Assembly: GCA_037976565.1 (NCBI GenBank)
Contig: CP137672.1
Span: 27,926,877 to 27,990,876 of the forward strand
DNA from: Mesocentrotus franciscanus
Lineage: Eukaryota; Echinodermata; Echinoidea; Camarodonta; Strongylocentrotidae
Direction: 5' to 3'
DNA length: 64,000 bases
Part shown: positions 1 through 11,724 of the stretch, piece after piece
How positions within the stretch are numbered: the first letter of the stretch is position 1
Layout of the letters: each line of letters starts with the position of its first letter
Made by a program: the position numbers and the translations under genes
Notes under the pieces: model-generated
Told to the model about the DNA's origin: nothing
Database searches by the model: none
Seen by the model: only the letters and a program-made list of their open reading frames with translations

Positions 1-812
1 ATTCCATGCTAGGAATCTGAAATAAATACATAAATAAAACGATGGTAAGTACAAGTAAATGTACAACAAATTCAAAGAATAGCTTCAAACAAAGAAACAC
101 TAATACTCTGATGAGTGCAAATCGAAAAGCTTTGTTTTGTCTAAAAATAAATAAGTAAACAAATATTTCTTGAAATAAAACTTCACAAATTCTGCATAAC
201 TTTAACCTGTTTTAATCTTCAGAAGAGATAGAACACACCAATATTAAAATTTTTTTTAAAAATATTAATTTACATGTATACTGGTATTAAAAATCCGGTC
301 TTAATGGTATTATCTAAATGCATTTGCAAATACATTGAATAACACATTTCCAAATCGTAACTTGAATTAGTTTGACTTTATTTTTTGTTGATTTTATTAA
401 AAATAAAGAATAACATTTAAAAAATAATTAAAGATACAGACATAGTGTCCCAATAAAAAGTTCCTCTTTTGAAAAAAGGTCTTGTCAAATAAATATTTCA
501 AAACCTACTCTGTCAATGCTTACCGGTATACCTTTCACCTTTGACTAGAACTGACTATGAAAACCAAATCCCAAATGAAATAATAATGATATCAAGAATA
601 TAATTCAACCTCCTTAGTGCGATGTTGATGAAAGCACAAACTTCATCTTGTTATAAGCGGGACTTCAATAAAAATGAGCTTTTAAACACATCATCAAGAG
701 TATATGCCTATGTATCAACAAGCATAAACATCGTCATCCCTATGGCAAGAATATAATTATAACTGAGCTTGCTATAATGAGATTTATCTGTAATAATTGT
801 CATGGTTACCCT
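1..812. other. AT-rich intergenic stretch, no gene seen
   Basis: AT-rich sequence with stop codons in all frames and no open frame of note. I see no recognisable repeat ends until the piggyBac-like element begins at 817. Confidence 0.5.
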
Positions 813-816
813 TTAA

Positions 817-1507
817 CCCTATTTTACCCCCCCGTAGTAATTTAGCGACTACTCCGGAACCGCAGCAGATCTAAAGTTTTCCTTTCATGACTTTTTTCTT
901 TCGAGTCTTACGCATCTTTTAAAACAATTTTTTTGAAAATCGGACGTAAAGTTACAAAGTCACGTGACCTTTGTCTTTGCATGTCAGCCCAAAATCGCTC
1001 ATTTTTGTGATTTGTGTACAAAACATATAGAAATATCATTTTTCCTAAAAGAGATAGAACATTGGTTATTTGGTCTTGTTTAAAGTTTAGGTGTTTGTTT
1101 TGGGGTCAAAATAGTTGAATTGTAGTTAGAAATTAAATAAAACAACAAAAACAAGAGATCAGATAACATAAGGAATAACCTGGCTCTTCCAATTTTGTTA
1201 TCGTATTATTATTCCAAATGGTCTAACGAATATATGTAGTGAAAAAGAATGCTTAAATATGAAGAATATATGATTTATGGGTAAAAATGTGAATTTCATG
1301 ACCTTATTTGCATAAATTACCATAAATATGCAAATGAGTAAATTTTTCAAACAATTGAAATTACCATAGTATTCTATACACTTCACTTGACTTGAAATGC
1401 ATGCAAATTCGCGGCGATCGGCTGTGAAACGGCCGAGATCTTAGGGGGTCAAATTGACCCCAATTGACGGTAAAAAGCTGGTCTGAAATAGCCCGGTTAA
1501 AATAGGG
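817..1507. mobile_element. piggyBac-like non-autonomous element (MITE), 691 bp
   Basis: TTAA occurs at 813-816 and 1508-1511. Inside it the ends are inverted: CCCTATTTTAC on the left and, read inward on the other strand, CCCTATTTTAAC on the right. A TTAA target duplication with CCC-starting termini is the signature of the piggyBac superfamily. No transposase frame is present, so it would depend on an enzyme encoded elsewhere. The interior holds a GTCACGTGAC palindrome (959-968) and a patch of CATAAATTACCATAAATATG-type AT repeats. Confidence 0.7.
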
Positions 1508-1678
1508 TTAAAGGCCAAGTCCACTCCAAAAATAACTTACTTTCAATAGAAGCAGAAATATCAGACAAACCAATCATAATCAAGTCTCATAATATGTTCC
1601 AATTTCCTCACCGGATAACTGGTACCAAAATATCTAAACAAACATCAGATCTGAAATCAACAAAAACAAAAACTAGAC

Positions 1679-1847
1679 GTTGTGGCGTGCGCCTGTAATC
1701 CAGCTAACAATGGAAGTTACAAACTGATTCAGCCGAGGACGCAGGTTCGAAACTGAGTCATGTCTTTCGGATGGTGACGTTTAAAGGTCGGCCCCCAATC
1801 ATATCTGATTGATACACGTCTGTAAAACCCAATACACACACACACAA
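1679..1847 (+). mobile_element. SINE with 7SL/Alu-like head (family B), older copy
   Basis: The head reads GTTGTGGCGTGCGCCTGTAA then TCCAGCTAAC, with a pol III B-box-like GGTTCGAAACTG about 61 nt after the A-box-like TGGCGTGCGCC. The tail carries CTTTCGGATGGTGACG and ACACGTCTGTAAAACCCAAT and ends in a (CA)n run. It matches the copies at 46.0-46.6 and 62.95-63.3 kb but has small deletions in the tail, for example loss of the AGACGTAAA segment, so it is an older or divergent member. Confidence 0.65.
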
Positions 1848-1849
1848 CA

Positions 1850-2400
1850 AAAACAGTGTCAGCAGTCAGCACATTATTCTCTGTGATCTTAGAGTATATA
1901 TAATTCCTGTTTTACAACATGTATAATAATTCCCAAGGTGTGCACAAACTGTTCTATCTGAAAAGAATACGCTTTACTATAATGTCCTGAAGTTGAATCT
2001 GATTATTGGCATACCGCTTCAAGTATGTCTATTGTAGTTTATTGTACACTCTGGTTTACACTTCCAGTGCATGAAGTTTTTAGAAAGTCGGCCTTATTAA
2101 ACACGCCGATGAGAGTATTTCCAATGTATCATTATAATGGGGTATTTTTCCAACTTGCACATTACCCCACAAAAATCTCAACTCTCTGGGAGGATCCTAC
2201 AATATTATTCATGCTGTTGCTACAAGCTACCGGTAGTCTCTTGGTTCAGAAAAAATACACTGATTTGGCCAATGCTGCTATCATAGTTACAAACGTTTAG
2301 GATATACAGGAATCATCTGAGTTTTATAGGCTGATCATGCCTCTTATTTATTTGGTACTATGTGTTTTTCCAAGTGACTGGTTGTTAGTGACAGCATGGC
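1850..2400. other. intergenic stretch with a short uninterpreted open frame
   Basis: A 91-codon frame lies at 2025-2300 (+). It shows no motif I recognise and has no splice or codon-bias support, so I do not call it a gene. The rest is AT-rich with nothing visible. Confidence 0.4.
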
Positions 2401-2778
2401 TTAGATTGTGCGGTGCTGGCACTCTTCTTCTGCGTGGAACAGGGAAAACAACAGAAGACTGGGATGATTGGGGTGGGAATATCCGTGCTCAGGAATGTTA
2501 GAGGATTTTGATGGCAGCCCAGCATGAAGCCTTGACCCTCCTCTTCCCATTTGGATTCTGCGTCTTGCAGTGGCAGTCGGTTGCACACCAATGTGCTTGC
2601 TCCCACTCAAGCGAACATGCTTCACATGCCTGCCTTTTGAAGTGCCCTTGCTGCCCCTGAATAGTACATACTTGGCAGACACAAGATGGGTGTTGGTCTT
2701 TATTCTGCTGTAGCCTTCTACCATTGCTGCAATTGCTGGGTTGAATATATCTGGGGATTCATCGAATTTCGATGCCAT
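2401..2778 (-). pseudogene. C-terminal fragment of a repeated invertebrate ORF, probably transposon-derived
   Basis: A 125-codon frame reads from 2778 to 2401 on the minus strand. Around residue 63 it contains IGVQPTATARRR, followed by a short G/R-rich stretch and GLPSK. From memory, a basic (I/K)xVQPTAxxRR tail followed by G-R-P recurs at the C-terminus of a highly multiplied uncharacterised protein family in cnidarian and echinoderm genomes, usually thought transposon-linked. Nothing upstream resembles the rest of such a protein, so this is probably a relic fragment. The family assignment rests on motif memory only. An unrelated single exon is the alternative. Confidence 0.4.
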
Positions 2779-3150
2779 TTCCTGACAGCCGACACATTTT
2801 CTGGAACTATTCCTTTAGATCTTCTGAAACAGAAAGGGGAAACATTAATGTTACAATTTTTATCCGCTTAATCGAGACACTCAAATAATAACTTGATTTG
2901 ATAATGTACAATATTTTCTCACTTGACAAAAGTAGAACAAATTGCCTTTAAAACATGAAAATAAGCAGTGATTCGTGAATACGGCCAATGAATAGCTAGA
3001 CATCGTAAAACCAAAATTAGTACCTAAGGCTATACCTCTAATTGAGCTATTATTAAGAGTCAAATTACAATTACAATGGGGCAGTCACTGGTCACACTCA
3101 CACATCACGGGACCTCAAGTATTTAAAACCTTGGACATGTTCGGTTAATA

Positions 3151-4101
3151 GTCCGGTGGCTTAGTGAAATATTCGTTACTTCCCGGATAAAAGCACCATT
3201 TTGGGTACAGGGCTCCTTAGGACCTTCTGAACGATATTAGGCTAGGAGCCCCGGCAAGAATATCATATAAGGGTGTGAGGCAGGGCGTCGCCTCGTAGCC
3301 CCAAATAATTTAGAAGGTAATATAACATTTATTTATTTGTTGTACAAATGCCATTTTGGTACATGGCTTCATTAGGAACTACTGAACGATATTAGCCTTA
3401 GGTAGGAGCCCCCGGAAAGAAAATCATATAAGGGTGTGGGTCAGGGGTCGCCTCGTAGTCCACAACTAATTTGTAAGGTAAAAACATTGAGTTTTTGAAG
3501 TAAAACGCCATGGGGCCCCAATCACACATATATGAATATTTATGCCAGGGGCTCCTACCCTACCATCATTCAGCAGGTCCTAAGGAAGCCCTGTACCAAA
3601 AATGGCGTTGTACAACAACAACTCAATGTTATATTATCTTACAAATTATTTGTGGACTACGAGGCGACGCCCCTGTCCCACACCCTTATATGATATTCTT
3701 GCCGGGGCTCCTACCCTAATATCGTTCAGTAGGTCCTAAGGAAGCCCTGTACCAAAATGGCATTGTACAACAACAACTCTATGTTATATTATCTTACAAA
3801 TTATTTGTGGACTACGAGGCGACGCCCCTGTCCCACACCCTTATATGATATTCTTGCCGGGGCTCCTACCCTAATATCGTTCAGTAGGTCCTAAGGAAGC
3901 CCTGTACAAAAATGGCATTTGTACAACAACAAATCAATGTTATAAAATCATTTGGGGCTCCAAAGACGCCCGCCCCACACCCTTAAATTGAAATTTTTGC
4001 CGGGGCTCCTAGCCTAATATCGTTTAGTAGGTCCTAAGGAAGCCGTGTACCAAAAATGGTGCTTTTATCCGCAAGTAACGATAATCGATAAGCCACCAGA
4101 C
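3151..4101. mobile_element. foldback-type element with TA target site and internal arrays of about 150 bp
   Basis: TA dinucleotides (3149-3150 and 4102-4103) flank inverted ends: GTCCGGTGGCTTA on the left, TAAGCCACCAGAC on the right. The next part, GGATAAAAGCACCATTTT, is also inverted at the other end. The interior is built of units of about 150 bp carrying GTACAGGGCTTCCTTAGG-, ACGATATTAGG- and CTCGTAGCCCCAAATAA-type blocks. About two units run forward (3208-3480), then about three to four run in reverse (3500-4060), so the element can fold on itself. A TA target site fits Tc1/mariner-like mobilisation, but there is no transposase. Confidence 0.65.
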
Positions 4102-4249
4102 TATAACTGGCTTCAATTCAGTGTCATACCTGATTAAATTGTACACATTGTCATTGACATAGAATATGTCTGTACTAAACAACTAGTCACAACTAGATCA
4201 GTGTTAAGTTACACCTATTACTTGTTAGCCTTGTGTCCCCCGCCAACAA

Positions 4250-4850
4250 AATTTAAAATAGAGAGAGATTGAGAGAAGGAAAAGAAGGCAAAAGGAAAGA
4301 GGAGAGAAAGGGAAAGAAAGAAGAGGAAGAAGAAAAGAAAATGGGAAAAGAAGGAGATCAGGGGCGCAAAGGGCCTTGCTGCCTGGGCTGTTGCCTCCAC
4401 CCCCCATCAAAAAAGAGAGAAGTAAGGGAAAGGGAAAGAGGAGAGCTAAAAGGGAACGAAAAAGAGGAAGAAGAAAAGAAAAGGGTGAAAAGGGGAGATC
4501 AGTAATCCCGCCAACAACTATGGATCGGGGGTCAAAACCTTGTCTCTCCGCCCTCCCAGCAAACTTTAAAGAGAGAGAAGGAAGGGAAGGAAAAGGAAAG
4601 AGGAGAGAAAGGGAAAGAAACAAAAAGAGGAAGAAGAAAGGTAAGGGAGATCAGTTGCGATTTCTCCCGCCAACAAGATGTGGATGGGGGCCGAAGGCCA
4701 TTGGCCCCCCAGCAAAGAGAGAGAGAGAGAGAGAGAGAAGGACGGAAAGGGAAACAGGAGAGAAAGGAAAAGAAAAGGAACAAGAAAAGAAAAGGGGGAA
4801 AATAAGGGAAGATCAGTTGCAATTTTTATCACTTCTTCTATCATCATTGT
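4250..4850. repeat. polypurine (GA/GGAAA) low-complexity block in about three degenerate units
   Basis: Nearly pure purine runs (GAGAGGAGAAAGGGAAAG and relatives) alternate three times with short pyrimidine-containing connectors containing CCCGCCAACAA and GGGG-C motifs. Open frames here, on either strand, encode only K/E/R/G- or F/L/S/P-rich low-complexity peptides and are not genes. Confidence 0.7.
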
Positions 4851-5452
4851 ACAACTATCATTCTACAAATGTATTTATATATTTATTTATTTATTCCTGT
4901 GATATTAAACAATAAGTTCAAGTTCAAGTTTATTTGTCTTCTTCCAACATGAATGCAATACAATTTAACATATTTATAACATGTAGAGTATATAAAAGGA
5001 ACACTTATAAGGATCAAGTTCATGTAATGCATTAAAGTGAGTAAAAAAGGGAAGAAAAGACGAGGAGACCTAATTAAAGCTAAGCTTGTAGAGGTCAGGT
5101 CCCTCAAAACAATAACATTAGACACCATCAACATCAAAAAACACCGTTATATAATAGATTAATACACGAAATGTACGTCAAAGGCGCTAAAGTACTAAAA
5201 TAGATAACTATAAACTATATCCATATGATTATAAATATGGTTTAACGGAGTAATAAAAAAGGGTGGGGAGAAGAGACTATGTACAAAAGGAGGCGATAAG
5301 AGTGATTATAAAGTGGGATATAGAAATGGAGAGAGGGGTGCGGGAGAGAGAGAGAGAGAGAGGGGGGAAGAAAAAGACATACTTTCACTGTAAGCATATA
5401 GCTAGCTACAGGCGAGAAAAGGAAAGAAAAGGGAAAAGGTAAGTCGGCAGTT

Positions 5453-6168
5453 GTAGGGACACTGATTTTCCGTTTCAAAAAAAGGCCTTTTCCGTTTCAG
5501 AAAATCAGGAATTCCGTTTCAGATGGGCTGAAAAACGGAAATTCCATTTTGCCATAGACTTTGTACACATGAAAAAGCTGAAATTCCGTTTACATAAGAT
5601 TTGCATACAAACATGCTAGAGATCTAGACGAACATTTCAGTCTTGGTTGTCAAGTCAGCGATCGATCGATTTTAGGCGCACATGCCAGCCCCTTTTCGAA
5701 CTGTACATCAGCGTGTGTACAATCTCGCCGCACCTACCGCTCGCTGCTGGCGTGTATGTGCCTAGTATTACGTCTACGTAATACTAGGCGCACACGCCAG
5801 CCCCTTTACTAATATTGTGCTGAACTGTGCATGTGTACGGCAATCTCGCCTTACACCTCGCGGACGCATGCGCGCCTAGCTGGCATAATAGGATCGAGTT
5901 TTGTGTCAAACAAAATGGCAGCGCCCTGTCTCCAAAGAATCTGACGAATATCGCTAAATATTCGGAGTTATTAACCATGATATTAGGTCCGATATTTTTT
6001 CACTGCATAACGAATGACGAATCACAAAAATAGTGTAAGTTTTACGATTTTCTCCTTGAGAAAAGGGTTTTCCGCGATTTTCCGTTCGGAATTGCATTTT
6101 CCGTTTCAAATGGTCATTTCCGTGAATTCCGTCCATTTTCCGTGATCGCGGAAAATCAGTGTCCCTAC
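5453..6168. mobile_element. non-autonomous DNA transposon, 716 bp, AGTT target duplication
   Basis: Perfect inverted ends GTAGGGACACTGATTTTCCG (5453 onward) and its complement (to 6168) are flanked by AGTT at 5449-5452 and 6169-6172. Sub-terminal TTTTCCGTTTC-like motifs recur in opposite orientation at both ends. The centre contains two related GC-rich segments around a TACGTCTACGTA hairpin near 5770. No transposase is present. The superfamily is not assigned: a 4-bp duplication with these ends does not match one I can name securely. Confidence 0.7.
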
Positions 6169-6244
6169 AGTTGCTATACAGTAGTAAATTAAGGAATGGA
6201 TTAAGTTCAAATACATTTATACATGTAAATCACGACAGCATAGA

Positions 6245-6529
6245 TTAAGAATCAACTAAGTAATCATTCAATAAGTACAACTTCAGTTTACGTTTGAAGA
6301 CAGATATACTGACAGAATGGCTAATGCTTGAGTCAAGAGTGTTCCAAAACCTTGGTCCAGTGCAAACTAAAGTGTTGAGAGTAAACCTTGTCCTTGCATG
6401 GGGTAAGTGGAATGCAGAATCACCTCTTGTGGCATAATTGTGAATTTGATTGTTTTTCCTGAAGATCTTGGCTAATGCCAGTGGCAGTAAGCCTGAGTTG
6501 AGATCATACATTAAGGAACCCAATTGCAT
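6245..6529 (-). pseudogene. C-terminus of a non-LTR reverse transcriptase (LINE ORF2 fragment)
   Basis: The 94-residue frame shows the typical end of CR1/L2/Jockey-type ORF2: a short I-H-x-Y-x-TR motif, then P-x-x-RT, then GPRFWNTL, then FKRKLKLYLL before the stop. This region follows the polymerase thumb. The endonuclease and catalytic palm (YADD) are absent, so it is a 5'-truncated dead copy, as is usual for LINE insertions. It lies just upstream, in its own orientation, of the 3' tail near 4914. Confidence 0.7.
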
Positions 6530-6709
6530 ATAATAAATATCTTCTACCTTTAAAATAATATGAATAACAAATCATAACATCAACAAAACAAAATGCAGAA
6601 AAAACTATTTTGCAGGCAGAAAGAAATTCAAAAATTATCATGAGCATGTAAGTGTATCATTCGAACTATTCATTTTGTTTATTACATCTTGTGATCTTCT
6701 GACCGTAAT

Positions 6710-7600
6710 TAAATGCTCATGCCGCCTGAGCTTCCGGGCGCAGCCCCTGACCCGCCAGGGCTTTGCCCCGAGACCCCACGCAATTTACGTATACGTATAC
6801 ATTTATAAAAGTGATATAGTAAACAACCTTTTTCACTCTGGTTCAGAAGGGTATAAAACACAACTTGTAAACATATTATAGTTATCATATTACAGGTCAA
6901 TAAAGTCTACTTTTGAAACTTAATACCGAGCCCGACATATTATACCACGTACGACAATGACTTGTTTTCACACATAAAATATTTAGGCCGATCCTTTTGA
7001 AAATGGTTGATTGTATTGAAAATGGTTATTGATTTACAGTACATGACAATGATGACACCCACAGAAGCTAACCTTATTCATTTAGAGGCCTACATGTTAG
7101 AGCCCACGTAACGGAGGGTCGGGGGCTCGAGTTCCCCACCCCTCACTCTTTGAAAAATAGTATATTAAAGAGAAATAAAAAGAAAGAAAGAAAGAATAGT
7201 GACCTGCCAGTGTCACAAAATAATGAGGTATCAAAATATGCTCATCTCTGCCCCTGGATTCCACCTAGGGCCCAAAGGCGGCCCCTGAATGCCGGATGCT
7301 CATCTGACGGTAATTTAATGCCTAAAATCCCGAGTTTCGTGGGGCTCAGCCCCCTGGACCACACGCCAATTACTTAGTAACCTGCCAGTGTCATGAATAA
7401 GGTATCAAAATATGCTCATCTGACCGTAATTAAATGCCCATACCACCTGAGCTTCAGGGTGCCACCCCTGACCCCGCCAGGGCTGTGCCCCTAAACCCCA
7501 CGCAATTTACGCTATGCTCCACCCGATCGTAAATACTTTAGCCTCCCCCACCGGGACTTTGAAAAACGTTCAGCAGGGCCAGGGCCTGCATGTAAGAGTG
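6710..7600. repeat. dispersed repeat segments of one family, two to three partial copies
   Basis: A block of about 85 bp containing TGACCGTAATTAAATGC, CCGCCAGGGCT and ACCCCACGCAATTTACG occurs at about 6702-6790 and again at about 7420-7510. A weaker relative lies at about 7290-7375. Sequence between them has no gene. I could not find clear terminal repeats, so the element class is unknown. Confidence 0.5.
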
Positions 7601-8360
7601 GTAGTGATGCAGATTTTTTTTTCTGCCCCCCCCCAAAAAAAAACGTTTTTGCTCAGTACGCCACTGCTGGTCACCATTGACATTACCTGATTAAGAACCA
7701 ACTACCAATATTTGGCTCGCATGATTTCAAATTTGGGCCCCCAAGAAATCCTGAATCATTCCTTGCTTGTTTGTTAGTAAAGTCTATTAAACTGTTCTTC
7801 TTCTTCCGTTGAGTACAGTCCTCTTTAATTGTAGAGTATAGTTGTACTTGATTGCTGGGGCTACGGTTTAACAACAACTTATAGTTATACTCTATATAGA
7901 TCTAGGCCTAGATCTAGTTTAACTCAGTCAGTCACACACTGCTCACTGTCACTGTGCACTGTCAATATTGATCTAACTCAGTATGACAGTAACTCGATCA
8001 TCTAGGCTAGCTAACTAACTGTTGTTCATAATCATATATGTATAATAATAATATTATTAATTTACCCGAATAGCTGGATGCTCCAATCGTCCTTCTAAGG
8101 TTAGGTCATTTAGCAATAGGCCTTGCCTCGCCCCCTAAGTTATCTGGTTCCTCCTCAAGTTCGACTAACATCCATCATAATATAGGCTCTACTGTAGACT
8201 GTAGGCTCTACTGTAGGCTCTACTCGTACAAAGTTAGCAGAGTGCGATCTTCACATCCACAGCGCGTGTCGCGAATGATCGAGTTGATGGTCTCCATTCA
8301 AGACGCCCGATTCCAATTAAACGGGCAAATGTGACGCGTTAGTGGTACGGAAAAAATAAA
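7600..8360. other. intergenic stretch, no gene seen
   Basis: Contains a homopolymer patch (runs of T, C and A at 7612-7645), AT-rich sequence and short direct repeats such as TAGGCTCTACTG near 8185-8225. No coding or RNA gene is supported. Confidence 0.4.
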
Positions 8361-8364
8361 CGCT

Positions 8365-8854
8365 CGCCGCGATCAGCTTTTCCATTGCCAACAACGGGAT
8401 TTTTATCCCGTCGAATCAACATCATAATCTTGTACAGGATGCGTTATTCTGCAGTGATTTTCTTTCATTCCAGTATCATTTGTACAGTAAGAAACCAAAG
8501 TTTGTGATTGTGTATTGTTATGACGATCCTTCAAAAATAAAGCTGATAATAAGAAGTAAAGTGGGCTAATGAGAGTGGGTTCCTTGGTATGAATATGTAG
8601 TCCCATATGTTCAAATGTGTGTGTGTGAAGTTTGGGTCGGTGGTTTGCCTTTTAAGCTGCTAAACATTCGTGTTTTAGGTTGAATGATCGTCATAAAAAT
8701 ACATAATCACAGACTTTGGTTTATTACCGTACAAATTATACTGGAATGAAAGAAAATCACTGCAGAATAACGGATCCTGTACAAGATTATGATGTCATGT
8801 TGATTCGACAGGATAACAATCCCGTTGTTGGCAATGGAACAGCTGATCGCGGCG
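8365..8854. repeat. long imperfect inverted repeat (arms about 170 bp, loop about 146 bp)
   Basis: The left arm, 8365-8534, reads CGCCGCGATCAGC...TATGACGATC. The right arm, 8681-8854, is its reverse complement with scattered substitutions and small indels (GATCGTCATA...GCTGATCGCGGCG). Shared blocks include GTGATTTTCTTTCATTCCAG and CCAACAACGGGAT. The arms could form a long hairpin if transcribed. This is probably a foldback-type transposon remnant, with no coding frame of its own. Confidence 0.7.
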
Positions 8855-9229
8855 AAGATGAAAATCTACTGCCGTACTCAAAATCTGTCCCGGCATGCTT
8901 TGCGTTGAAACAACCGTGAAGGCACGTATTACGCCCATGATTATATGCGCTAGGCGCATCTTCAGATATGGCATAAAGTATTCCTATTGGTTGACCTACT
9001 CTTCATGCTTATATAAAATAGATCTTGATTGGTAGGGTCTATATATACGAATGGGCGTGTCAAAGATATGATAGAGGCGGTCCTTCGAGAGATAACACAG
9101 GGATAAAATGATTTTCAGAATACCAACTTACAACAATATTAGCGCTGTGTTATCTCTGGAAGATACAACAAAAGATAACACAAAACTTACCACAATGTTC
9201 AGAATACCGCCCCAGGGCACTTAATTATG

Positions 9230-9740
9230 ATCGAGAGAATGGGAAACGGGCATCAGTGTCGACGAAAAGGCCGGGGCACCCATCAGATTTTGATAGGGGC
9301 ATTTAGGGATAGGTCCCTTATTAAAAAGGAAAAGGGGACGTGATCACTGTTAAAAGGGAATTTATCAGAGGTGAAAAGGGGCACTTATAATAAAGGAAAA
9401 TGTGCATTAGTTGAAAGAAAAGGGGCGCACTTATGAGAATGAAAAAGGGCACTTACTGAAATAAAGGAAAATGTGCATTAGTAAGTGGCTCTTATTTATA
9501 TAAAAAAAGAGGCACATGTTAAAATTAACGGGGCACTTAATTATCAGATATGAAAATTAGGAGTTATTATGAGAATTAAGGCCGGGGCATGCACTTATAA
9601 AAATTAGGAAAAAGAGCATTTAATACTAGAAAGGAAAAGTGGCACGTGCAGTTTTTAGAGGTGAAAAGGGACACTCATCAGAGATGAAAAGAGCACTTTC
9701 AGAAGGGTAAGGGGCACTTGTCAAAGTAAAAACATTTAAT
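9230..9740. repeat. degenerate tandem repeat of GGAAAAGGGGCACTTAT-like units
   Basis: A motif of roughly 30 bp, GAAAAGGGGCACTTAT with variants, recurs more than ten times with mixed spacing and decay. No coding potential. Confidence 0.6.
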
Positions 9741-9749
9741 TCATGAAAG

Positions 9750-10170
9750 TAACATTATTATGAATTGATGATGATCATTATACGGTCGCTAACTTCACGC
9801 AGGCGCGCGTAGTATGCTTTGCATGCATGCTATGCTATGCTATGCTATGCTGGATCGGACAATGCTGGAGTCGAGTATAGGAGTACCGTACGCGCGCGCA
9901 CGTATTGTATACACGAGTAGTCTAGTAGTGATCACCGACCGCGACCTCGACCGACCCTACCCTAACGAGACAGAATTTTCGGTCGAAGGTTGGTGAAGAA
10001 TTAATATCCCAGTTTATCCATAGACAATGTACATGCATGACGCTGAGGTGGTGAAAAGCTAGCGTAGGTTGGTGAAGAATTAATATTCCAGTTTATCCAT
10101 ATAAATTAATATAGGCCTAGACAGCTACAGTAGTCTGTAGACTGTACTCTGTAGTCTAGAGAGTGCATGA
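9750..10170. other. intergenic stretch with short repeats
   Basis: Contains a (TATGC)n run near 9826-9850 and a direct repeat GGTTGGTGAAGAATTAATAT at about 9987 and 10067. No gene seen. Confidence 0.4.
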
Positions 10171-10172
10171 CT

Positions 10173-10264
10173 GAGTCTAACTCCAGTCCATGCTCATGCT
10201 CCAGGGATCGGAGCCCCGACGCCGATGGCATGGCATCGGCGTCGGAGCTCCCTGGAGTTAGACT
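10173..10264. repeat. GC-rich hairpin
   Basis: Core arms GACGCCGATG and CATCGGCGTC are separated by a 4-bp loop. They extend outward with CCAGGGA/TCCCTGG and GTCTAACTCCAG/CTGGAGTTAGAC. The whole could fold into an interrupted stem of about 35 bp. It is in otherwise AT-rich DNA with no gene beside it. Confidence 0.65.
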
Positions 10265-10269
10265 GCTCA

Positions 10270-11395
10270 TGAGTCATGACGCTGAGCTGAGCCTGGCCTG
10301 GGGCTGATGTTGTGAAAAGTTGGCCGGTAGGGTGGCCAGTGGTAAACAATATTCAAGTTGATAATTATATGTATAACTTAGAACTAGATCTATGCATAGG
10401 AAATGTACGCTGAGCTGAGCTGAGAAGTGAGATGCATGGTGAAGATCGAGGTGGTGAATTAAGAATTAATAATAATATTCCGTTTAAAACCATTTAGGGC
10501 CGGTCTATCCATAGAATTTAGGAAATGGACATGACGCTGAGATCATGAGATGCATGGTGAAAGTTAGCGTAGCCGTGCCCATACTGCCATACTATTCCAT
10601 TGGCATAGGCGTAGCCGTAGGGTGGTGAATGATTAATAATATTCCTGTTTATCCATACAATTACAAAGTGTAGGCCTACACTAAATATTTTTTACTACAG
10701 GTACATTAAAGGTACTAGCAGAGATGCCAAGTTCAAAGATCAGCTATGCGTGACATTTTGCGTGCAAGCGCGCGGGCGAGGGTATAGTGTTCGTAAAGCG
10801 TATGGCGTATGTTTCGAAATCGCGCACGCGCGCCATGCGTGAGCATGCGTGATAGCGTTTTTTCAAACCCTCGATGCGTGACACTTGGTAGCTCTGTACT
10901 AAAAAAAAGGGGGGCTTGAAAATGTCTTTAAGTGGGAAAATAACAACTAGACTCTAGATCTATTAGTTGTCGAATCGACTTTGTGCTACATGTACAGTGT
11001 ACCTGCTAATAAGTGCTAATAGTCTGATTTCAGACCATTGTACCGAATGGTCCGATAGTCGTACATTTTGTGCTGCGCAAAGATTCAATCGGTTTAATTT
11101 TGGCCATTACAAGAAGTGGGTTATTGATGTAGACAAATGCTCATGTACCCTTTACAGTTCATTTTATATATGTTATTACCAAAGAAGAAAAAGAGCCAGT
11201 CAGTCACTCAATAGTGTCTGACAGTGAAGTCTAGCAAGTAAACGGGTTTCCTTGCATAGTTTGAATATTAGGACACTGCTAACGTTTTAATTTCACAGAT
11301 AGGACATACAGGACGTATTCATAATTTCTGCAAATTTCTACAGAATTTGATGTTGGCTGCAAAAGGGACATACTCTTTGAATATCATGCAGTAAG
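10270..11395. other. intergenic stretch, no gene seen
   Basis: Direct repeats of a GGTGAATTAAGAATTAATAA-like phrase (about 10452 and 10622) and a GC-rich GCGCGCGC patch near 10765-10870 are visible. An 84-codon frame at 10967-11221 (+) has no motif I recognise. Confidence 0.4.
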
Positions 11396-11399
11396 ACGC

Positions 11400-11702
11400 A
11401 CCTAGCGACCCCCGGGAATGGTGCGTCATTGGTCCTATGTGAGTCGGATATCGGATTACCATGACGCACCCCGTGTCAACATTTTGACGGACCATTCAAC
11501 TACATGACGGTACATGCGGTGACTTATGTGACGCATGTGGCAGCACGTACATGTATTGACACACATGGGTAAACTGACTGACAATGACGCACTACTTTCG
11601 TCATTGATATGAGGGACCAAAGGTTGATTTGACGGTTCCTGTGTCAAAAATGTTTTGGTAAATGACCCAACCAATACGCACCATTCCCGGGGGTCGCTAG
11701 GT
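11400..11702. mobile_element. TIR element (MITE), about 303 bp
   Basis: Perfect 27-bp inverted ends occupy 11400-11426 and 11676-11702 (outer ACCTAGCGACCCCC, inner GGGAATGGTGCGT). The inverted match continues outward with TAAGACG/CGTCTTA, so the true termini may lie a few bases further out. The interior has repeated ATGACGCA-type motifs in both orientations. No transposase. Confidence 0.65.
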
Positions 11703-11724
11703 TCGTCTTATAATTGATAAGTGC

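Larger units (their letters stand above)
4910..6529 (-). mobile_element. non-LTR retrotransposon (CR1/Jockey-like) 3' end, interrupted by a MITE
   Basis: On the minus strand a reverse-transcriptase C-terminal fragment (6529-6245) is followed by AT/GA-rich 3' sequence. It ends near 4914 in an AATAAACTTG-GAACTTGAACTT-type hexamer tail, which appears on the plus strand as AAGTTCAAGTTCAAG. Between the coding remnant and the tail sits a separate TIR element (5453-6168) with a 4-bp duplication. The simplest reading is one LINE 3' end split by a later insertion. That the two halves belong together is inference from orientation and spacing. Confidence 0.5.

Noticed and set aside
4225..4915. several open frames of 60-179 codons on both strands
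   Set aside because: They run through polypurine low complexity and encode only K/E/R/G or F/L/S/P repeats.
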